NCBI GenBank assembly: GCA_938038205.1
Contig: CALHSA010000036.1
Location: 1 to 18,012, forward strand
Reading direction: 5' to 3'
DNA length: 18,012 bases
Source of the DNA: an uncultured bacterium
Lineage (GTDB): Bacteria > Bdellovibrionota_C > UBA2361 > JANWWW01
Numbering within the stretch: position 1 is the stretch's first letter; each line of letters starts with the position of its first letter. Of this stretch, positions 13,944-18,012 are shown piece by piece. The translations under genes were made by a program, and so were the position numbers. Below the pieces are notes generated by a model. That model was not told the DNA's origin and did no database searches. It was given only the letters and a program-made list of their open reading frames with translations.

Positions 13944-14803
13944 GAGCTCAACCATTTTTTCGCCACTAACAAGGCATCCTCCTTTTTCGATTTGTTAACA
14001 CAAAGAATAGATTTCAAATAATCTCCTCCACATCCTAATCGTCCATTCTCAAATATAAAAATCTCTTGGCTCGGTGAATAAATAATTTCTACTCGTCCTG
14101 ATAGTTGTATTAAATCCAAGTATGGTAAAAAATCCCAAGCATAAAACCCCCATTGAATTCCAGTATCATCCAGCGTGGCTAAATAACAATCAATCTGACC
14201 TGTTAGTACTTCAGAATAGTAGTCAGCGCGTGTTGATCCAAGTCCTCTGTCCTTATCTGGCAAATTATGATCCATCAGCTTAAAGTTATGAGTCCAGGCA
14301 TATCTTAGGCTCTCTCGAGTTTGTGGTTTAGGCTCAAATTTTTCAATGTTATTAGAGTTAGCGTATATTAGAGTGCCATCAAAAAGTCCTAGATAGAGAT
14401 AAAATTCTCGAAATCCCATGATCGCGGTTATCAAAGGTTGATCCTTCTTTCGAAAGGTATATAAACATAAAAAAGGAAGATTTCTTGGAACATTCCTTGT
14501 TAAATCTATTGGATCTAAAACGTGTAAGTAATCATTCGACCCTTTCCTCCATCCAGATTCCTCAGATAGAATAGTATCATCGATAAATAACTCTCCAACT
14601 GCTGATAGGAAGCTCTTTTCAACCGCTAGATCTACTGAAGTAACGAGGTCATTAGAGCCTTTGGGAAAGATTTTCAAATCTTGCATCTCTGTCTCAACTA
14701 AAGACGGAAGATTTTCAAGCCAAGATACAATCGTAGTTAACCTTTTTCTATCTGGTTCATCTAGTTTTAAAAAATTATCTCTTAACAATAAGTTAAGATT
14801 CAC
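13940..14803 (-). CDS. Inositol monophosphatase (IMPase/FBPase/CysQ superfamily) protein
   Basis: Metal-dependent phosphatase of the IMPase superfamily, 287 residues. Visible motifs are VTSVDLAVEK (54-63), LSEESG (79-84, metal Glu) and LDPIDLTRN (96-104, the DPIDGTxN metal site with Gly replaced by Leu101), with AWDFLPY (222-228) in the place of the C-terminal WD motif. All metal-binding acids are kept, so it is probably active. Substrates in the family include inositol phosphates, 3'-phosphoadenosine phosphate, histidinol phosphate and sugar bisphosphates; nothing here decides among them. The start is GTG in a GTGA overlap with the upstream DUF3592-like gene (4 bp), so the two are coupled. 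It converges with the HDOD gene. Confidence 0.85.
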   Translation of the reverse strand: MNLNLLLRDNFLKLDEPDRKRLTTIVSWLENLPSLVETEMQDLKIFPKGSNDLVTSVDLAVEKSFLSAVGELFIDDTILSEESGWRKGSNDYLHVLDPIDLTRNVPRNLPFLCLYTFRKKDQPLITAIMGFREFYLYLGLFDGTLIYANSNNIEKFEPKPQTRESLRYAWTHNFKLMDHNLPDKDRGLGSTRADYYSEVLTGQIDCYLATLDDTGIQWGFYAWDFLPYLDLIQLSGRVEIIYSPSQEIFIFENGRLGCGGDYLKSILCVNKSKKEDALLVAKKWLSS

Positions 14804-15225
14804 AGGACCAATGATACTAAAATAAGAGCAAACACAACAACCAAAGTATAATTCAAAAAAAGCAGTATCCAGTGTTTGGTGGTTGGAATAAAAGGTAGAT
14901 GAACTTTGGAGTTTTCAGAATAGAAAACAAGAATTTTGTGGGTATCTTTGGGTATGATCCCTGTTTCAAGAAATGATGTAGTAAAAAGAGGTTGTTTAAA
15001 AAAGTTAACACTTGAAATTGTGCCCTCAAAAACTTCTCCATTATACTCAAACTGGTATCTCCAATTCTTCGGGTTAGGTCCGGCAACACCTTTAATTGAA
15101 TGAGCAAATAAACTGGCCTCAATTGGAATAGAGTTTTTGCCAATTTCATAGTAGATAGATGCCTTCTTTACAAAAAACAATGTCGGAATTAAAATCACAA
15201 GGAAAATTGCTGCTTTTTTTAGCAC
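14800..15225 (-). CDS. DUF3592-like membrane protein
   Basis: 141 residues with a membrane span at each end (about 4-20 and 118-140) around a roughly 95-residue external or lumenal part. That part contains YQFEYNGEVFEGTIS and KILVFYSENSKVHLPF. The pattern of a strand with Y-x-G, a second strand, and VxVxYxPxxP-like ending flanked by two spans is that of DUF3592, whose function is unknown. Start GTG, near the ychF promoter region on the opposite strand (44-bp gap). The last four bases overlap the phosphatase gene start, so they form an operon. A link between a DUF3592-like protein and the phosphatase is suggested only by this coupling. Confidence 0.65.
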   Translation of the reverse strand: MLKKAAIFLVILIPTLFFVKKASIYYEIGKNSIPIEASLFAHSIKGVAGPNPKNWRYQFEYNGEVFEGTISSVNFFKQPLFTTSFLETGIIPKDTHKILVFYSENSKVHLPFIPTTKHWILLFLNYTLVVVFALILVSLVL

Positions 15226-15243
15226 TCTTGAAAGTATTAAGTG

Positions 15244-15249
15244 TATACT
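15244..15249 (+). promoter_or_regulatory. Candidate ychF -10 box
   Basis: TATACT (five of six to TATAAT), 20 nt before the ychF ATG, giving a leader of about 14 nt without a Shine-Dalgarno sequence. The 17-bp -35 position (AGCACT) is poor. It overlaps the start region of the divergent DUF3592-like gene. Confidence 0.35.
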
Positions 15250-15269
15250 ACTAGACTAACGTTGTTCAA

Positions 15270-16373
15270 ATGTCGCTAGAGTGTGGTTTAGTGGGCTTGC
15301 CAAATGTTGGAAAATCCACAATTTTTAACATCTTGACTAAATCTTCCGTTCAATCTGCAAATTATCCATTCTGCACTATTGAACCGCACTCAGGAATTAC
15401 TGAATTTGATGATCCAAGGCTTTCGCAGATCGCTAGTTTGGTAAGGCCGGAGAAAATCAGAAAATCCTTTGTGAAATTTATCGATATAGCCGGTCTTGTT
15501 AAAGATTCTCATAAAGGAGAGGGACTAGGTAATCAGTTTCTTCACCATATCAGAGAGGTTAACGCAATTGCACATGTTTTAAGGGTTTTTGATGACGATA
15601 GTATTACTCACGTTTTTGGTGATGTAAATCCATTAAGAGATTTTGAAATAATTCAATCAGAGCTAATGCTTACAGACCTTCAAACCGTCGAAAAGACTCT
15701 ACAAAAGTTACAAAAAGAGTTTAGAGTTAAAGGATCTGTTAACTCTGATTTGATACGGCAAGTAGAGGAATTGAAATCAGGTCTTGAATCAGGCAAACCT
15801 GCAAGTTTATTTTTAACGGGAGACAATAAATTTGACAGTTATGTGAGAAACCTTCTTACCGGTAAACCTTTCTTTATTATTTTAAACATCTCAGAGGCAG
15901 AGCTTGACGATGATGCGCAAGTTGAAAAGCTTAAATCGATAATAAGTATGTTTGGAGAGCAAGAAACTCCAGTTATTCCATTCTGCCCTTCGCTTGAAGA
16001 GATGATGAGGAACATGGATGAAGATGAGAGGTTAAGAATCTTAGAGGAGTATAACATGCCTATGTCAGGTGTCGATTTAACCTGCCTTGCCGTTATGAAA
16101 GTTTTAGATTTGATAACTTTTTTCACCGTTGGAAAAAAAGAGACTGCAAGCTGGTTAATAAAAGAAGGATCAACTGCTTTACAAGCAGCTGCAAAAATTC
16201 ATTCTGATATAGCAAAAAACTTTATCAAGGCTGAAGTTATATCTTTCGAAGATTTCATATCATATGGAGGAGAACAAAATGCCAAGAACGCTGGCAAGAT
16301 GCGGATTGAGGGGAAAGATTACATTGTTCAAGATGCTGACATAATACATTTTAGGTTTAATAAAGCAGTTTAA
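15270..16373 (+). CDS. ychF: Ribosome-associated ATPase YchF (Obg-family P-loop NTPase)
   Basis: YchF/OLA1, an ATP- rather than GTP-preferring member of the Obg group that binds ribosomes and acts in stress and redox control of translation. The 367 residues are of standard length: G1 GLPNVGKST (9-17), G3 IDIAGLVKDSHKGEGLGN (71-88), and NISE (206-209) in place of the GTPase NKxD, the known basis of ATP preference. The C-terminal TGS domain (about 280-367) ends with ...GKDYIVQDADIIHFRFN, the expected YchF ending. ATG start, no Shine-Dalgarno. The 3' end overlaps the convergent M16-like gene by 17 bp. Confidence 0.97.
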   Translation: MSLECGLVGLPNVGKSTIFNILTKSSVQSANYPFCTIEPHSGITEFDDPRLSQIASLVRPEKIRKSFVKFIDIAGLVKDSHKGEGLGNQFLHHIREVNAIAHVLRVFDDDSITHVFGDVNPLRDFEIIQSELMLTDLQTVEKTLQKLQKEFRVKGSVNSDLIRQVEELKSGLESGKPASLFLTGDNKFDSYVRNLLTGKPFFIILNISEAELDDDAQVEKLKSIISMFGEQETPVIPFCPSLEEMMRNMDEDERLRILEEYNMPMSGVDLTCLAVMKVLDLITFFTVGKKETASWLIKEGSTALQAAAKIHSDIAKNFIKAEVISFEDFISYGGEQNAKNAGKMRIEGKDYIVQDADIIHFRFNKAV

Positions 16374-17670
16374 ATTTATCGTCTAAATCAACCTCAAGGA
16401 ACTTAATATTAGGGAATTTAGATCTAATTTGATCAAAAGGCGAATCTTTATTAACTACAATTAAGAAAAATTTTTCAGTTATGTTTGGAAGCAAAAGCTT
16501 ATTTAAAACTTGTCTAAAATGTGCAGGTTTTACTGAATTTAAAAATGAGACAAATTTCTCATCGTCATCACTCGGTAACCCGAAAAATTTGAGAAAACTC
16601 TCTTGCACAATTCTACTCATAGGATCTTCTTTGCTAAAGTGAAGTTTTTGTATTTCCCGATGATAAACTTTTTTTAATTCAACGGTTGGTACGTCCTGAT
16701 TTCTTAGCTCATGTAATATTTCAAATATTTTTTCTAAAATTTTTGACAAATTTTCTTTTGAATGTTGAACAACAAAATAAGCTAAACCCTTCTCGTAATC
16801 AGCAGACCAACCAGCTTCTGCAAGGTATGCCAAACCTTCCTCCGCGCGAATGCGAGTAAAAACCCTACTATCAAAATCACTTGAAGTTACTAACGAAAAA
16901 AGTCGTAAATAGTATCTTTCCTTAGTTTTTATATTCTCAGATCTTGAAACTAAAAGAGTAGTTGCTTGATCAAAAGGACCCTTTATCCAAATAGCCACCG
17001 GTGGATTAACGAGATATTCTCTTGATTTGTCCATCGTTTTAATCCCCCTCGGAAGCTGTGATAAAAATTTTTGTAATCCATGTATTATCTTTTCATCTTG
17101 AATATTTGTTATGTATTTTACGTGCTGAAACTTTATCGCATCTTTAAATTTTTGTATCTCTTCAACATTAATTTGATCAATCTTGTCACAATCTAACCAT
17201 TCGCTAGCATGAACAAAATGAGATGCTACGCTAACAGCTAATGCAAAAGACTTTTCTTTTATTCGAATAAGCTCTTCGCAGGCAATCTTTTTCTCTAGCT
17301 CTACAACTCCATCATCAAAAACAGGGTTTAAAATCAAATCCTCAAAAATGGGAAATAATTCCTGAATACCTGCAGATAATGTGATCAATCTAGCGTGAAA
17401 TCTTCCGTCCTCCCAGATTGAAATATTTATTTCCCCTCCAAACTTTTCGAGCATTTTTCTAATTGTTTCATTATTGAATTTCTTTGATCCTGATTTGTTC
17501 CATGAAGCATTTAACAACCTTAATTTAGCCTTGTTCCTCTCCGGGAGATGAATTACTCCGATGATATTGATCCTCCTTAAAATTTTTGAAGGATCCGCCA
17601 CAAATTCACCCTTTTTATACGAGCAAGAAATGACTATTGAAGATAAAAACAAAAATAGTAATGCTCTCAT
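16357..17670 (-). CDS. M16 peptidase-like lipoprotein, catalytically inactive
   Basis: 437 residues. The N-terminal signal MRALLFLFLSSIVISC has lipobox VISC with Cys16 as lipidation site, so it is anchored in the envelope. It then follows the M16 (insulinase/MPP-like) two-domain plan: IRKMLEKFGGEINI (70-83), FPIFEDLILNPVFDDGVVELEKK (106-128), and in the second domain SRVFTRIRAEEGLAYLAEAG (268-287) with the R/Y substrate-tail residues. The zinc motif HxxEH, expected just before TIRKMLEKFGG, is replaced by about LLNAS (52-56), so it should not be an active peptidase. Inactive M16 proteins usually pair with an active partner encoded next to them. The upstream gene here is another M16 protein (ATGA overlap, 4 bp), which fits. 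ATG start, AGAGA before it. Confidence 0.82.
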   Translation of the reverse strand: MRALLFLFLSSIVISCSYKKGEFVADPSKILRRINIIGVIHLPERNKAKLRLLNASWNKSGSKKFNNETIRKMLEKFGGEINISIWEDGRFHARLITLSAGIQELFPIFEDLILNPVFDDGVVELEKKIACEELIRIKEKSFALAVSVASHFVHASEWLDCDKIDQINVEEIQKFKDAIKFQHVKYITNIQDEKIIHGLQKFLSQLPRGIKTMDKSREYLVNPPVAIWIKGPFDQATTLLVSRSENIKTKERYYLRLFSLVTSSDFDSRVFTRIRAEEGLAYLAEAGWSADYEKGLAYFVVQHSKENLSKILEKIFEILHELRNQDVPTVELKKVYHREIQKLHFSKEDPMSRIVQESFLKFFGLPSDDDEKFVSFLNSVKPAHFRQVLNKLLLPNITEKFFLIVVNKDSPFDQIRSKFPNIKFLEVDLDDKFKLLY

Positions 17671-18012
17671 TTCTCTGAACTTAAAATTAATAAATTATTT
17701 TTTCTAAAAACTTGGGATTTGCAGTTTATAGCATCATCCAACTTTAAAGATAACATTTGATTCATTATCTTAATTACTTCATCCGGCTTCCCATGAAGTA
17801 GAGTTAGCTCCCCAAGAAAAGTAGCTAGACTCAACCTGTCCTCAAAAAGCTTACTTATGTCTTTTAAGATCAAACGCTTAGCTGCCATAAGATCCTCCTC
17901 TTGAATAGAAACTTTTTCAATGAAAGCTAACAGCTCATCAATCGCATCGTTTGAGTTAATATTCTGAAAAACAGGTAGATTCACTAAAATGATATTTGAA
18001 TCTCTGAAGCCA
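17667..18012 (-). CDS. C-terminal end of a second M16 peptidase-family protein, 5' part outside window
   Basis: The frame is open to the right edge; GTG at 17984 is most likely an internal Val, since GFRDSNIILVNLPVFQNIN reads straight through it. The visible 114 codons match the C-terminal M16 pattern: helix EEDLMAAKRLILKDISKLFEDRLSLATFLGEL, a loop with HGKPDEVIKIMNQMLSL, then strand NNLLILSSEK at the end, equivalent to the LTLVVVGP-type finish of M16 domains. The stop overlaps the start of the M16-like lipoprotein by 4 bp. Whether it carries the active HxxEH cannot be seen; that part lies outside the window. Confidence 0.72.
   Translation of the reverse strand, partial: GFRDSNIILVNLPVFQNINSNDAIDELLAFIEKVSIQEEDLMAAKRLILKDISKLFEDRLSLATFLGELTLLHGKPDEVIKIMNQMLSLKLDDAINCKSQVFRKNNLLILSSEK

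Noticed and set aside
14853-15149. Alternative-frame 98-codon ORF inside the DUF3592-like gene
   Set aside because: The other frame has two membrane spans, the DUF3592-like pattern and coupling to the phosphatase; this frame has none.
15839-16126. Minus-strand 95-codon frame inside ychF
   Set aside because: Antisense to conserved YchF; Ser-rich composition typical of shadows.
16357-17670. Frameshift or truncation explaining the missing HxxEH in the M16-like protein
   Set aside because: The protein has its own signal peptide and continuous alignment across the lost motif, so this looks like an evolved inactive subunit, not a broken gene.
1-18012. tRNA genes, rRNA, CRISPR arrays, insertion sequences
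   Set aside because: Scanned by eye for T-loop GTTCRA boxes, regularly spaced repeats and transposase motifs; GTTCGATTC near 3199 lies inside alaS coding sequence. None supported.

Overview
This is an AT-rich bacterial chromosome segment (about one-third G+C by eye) with a standard genetic code: TAA, TAG and TGA all end genes. It looks like ordinary core chromosome. There are no phage genes, transposases, CRISPR repeats, rRNA or recognisable tRNAs. A lipoprotein signal (lipobox VISC), other secretion and membrane signals, a paired M16 peptidase system and an Escherichia coli-type TyrRS suggest a Gram-negative bacterium; I cannot place it more precisely. Half of the recognisable genes start with GTG or TTG, and few have a clear Shine-Dalgarno sequence. 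The adk and tyrS mRNAs look nearly leaderless.

Layout. Positions 1-3919 (minus) form a tight alaS-phoH-ybeY cluster: alanyl-tRNA synthetase, then the PhoH ATPase and the start of the YbeY rRNA endonuclease. Neighbouring genes overlap by 4 bp or abut directly. A 501-bp AT-rich spacer rich in inverted repeats separates this from aspS and a free-standing MetRS-C/Trbp111-type tRNA-binding protein (4421-6524, minus). After another gene-poor spacer come adk (short-LID adenylate kinase) and two unrecognised small genes, one a Cys-rich secreted protein (6915-8412, minus). A 404-bp divergent region holds a perfect 18-bp-arm inverted repeat and leads into tyrS (8817-10088, plus). tyrS converges on, and overlaps by 14 bp, a 626-aa polytopic GT-C-like membrane protein.

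From 12306 to 15225 lies a signalling-flavoured cluster. A STAS protein and a small Zn-ribbon protein (minus) diverge from an HDOD protein (plus). The HDOD gene converges with a DUF3592-like membrane protein plus IMPase-family phosphatase pair (minus). The ribosome-associated ATPase ychF (15270-16373, plus) follows. It overlaps tail to tail with an inactive-looking M16 peptidase-like lipoprotein, which is overlapped by the C-terminal end of a second M16 protein running off the right edge.

How the genes relate: most are housekeeping translation genes (alaS, aspS, tyrS, the tRNA-binding protein, ybeY, ychF, probably phoH) plus nucleotide metabolism (adk). The less described material is the STAS/Zn-ribbon/HDOD locus, the degenerate M16 partner, the Cys-rich secreted protein, and the palindromes next to the aminoacyl-tRNA synthetase promoters. 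I see no clear new defence or mobile system.
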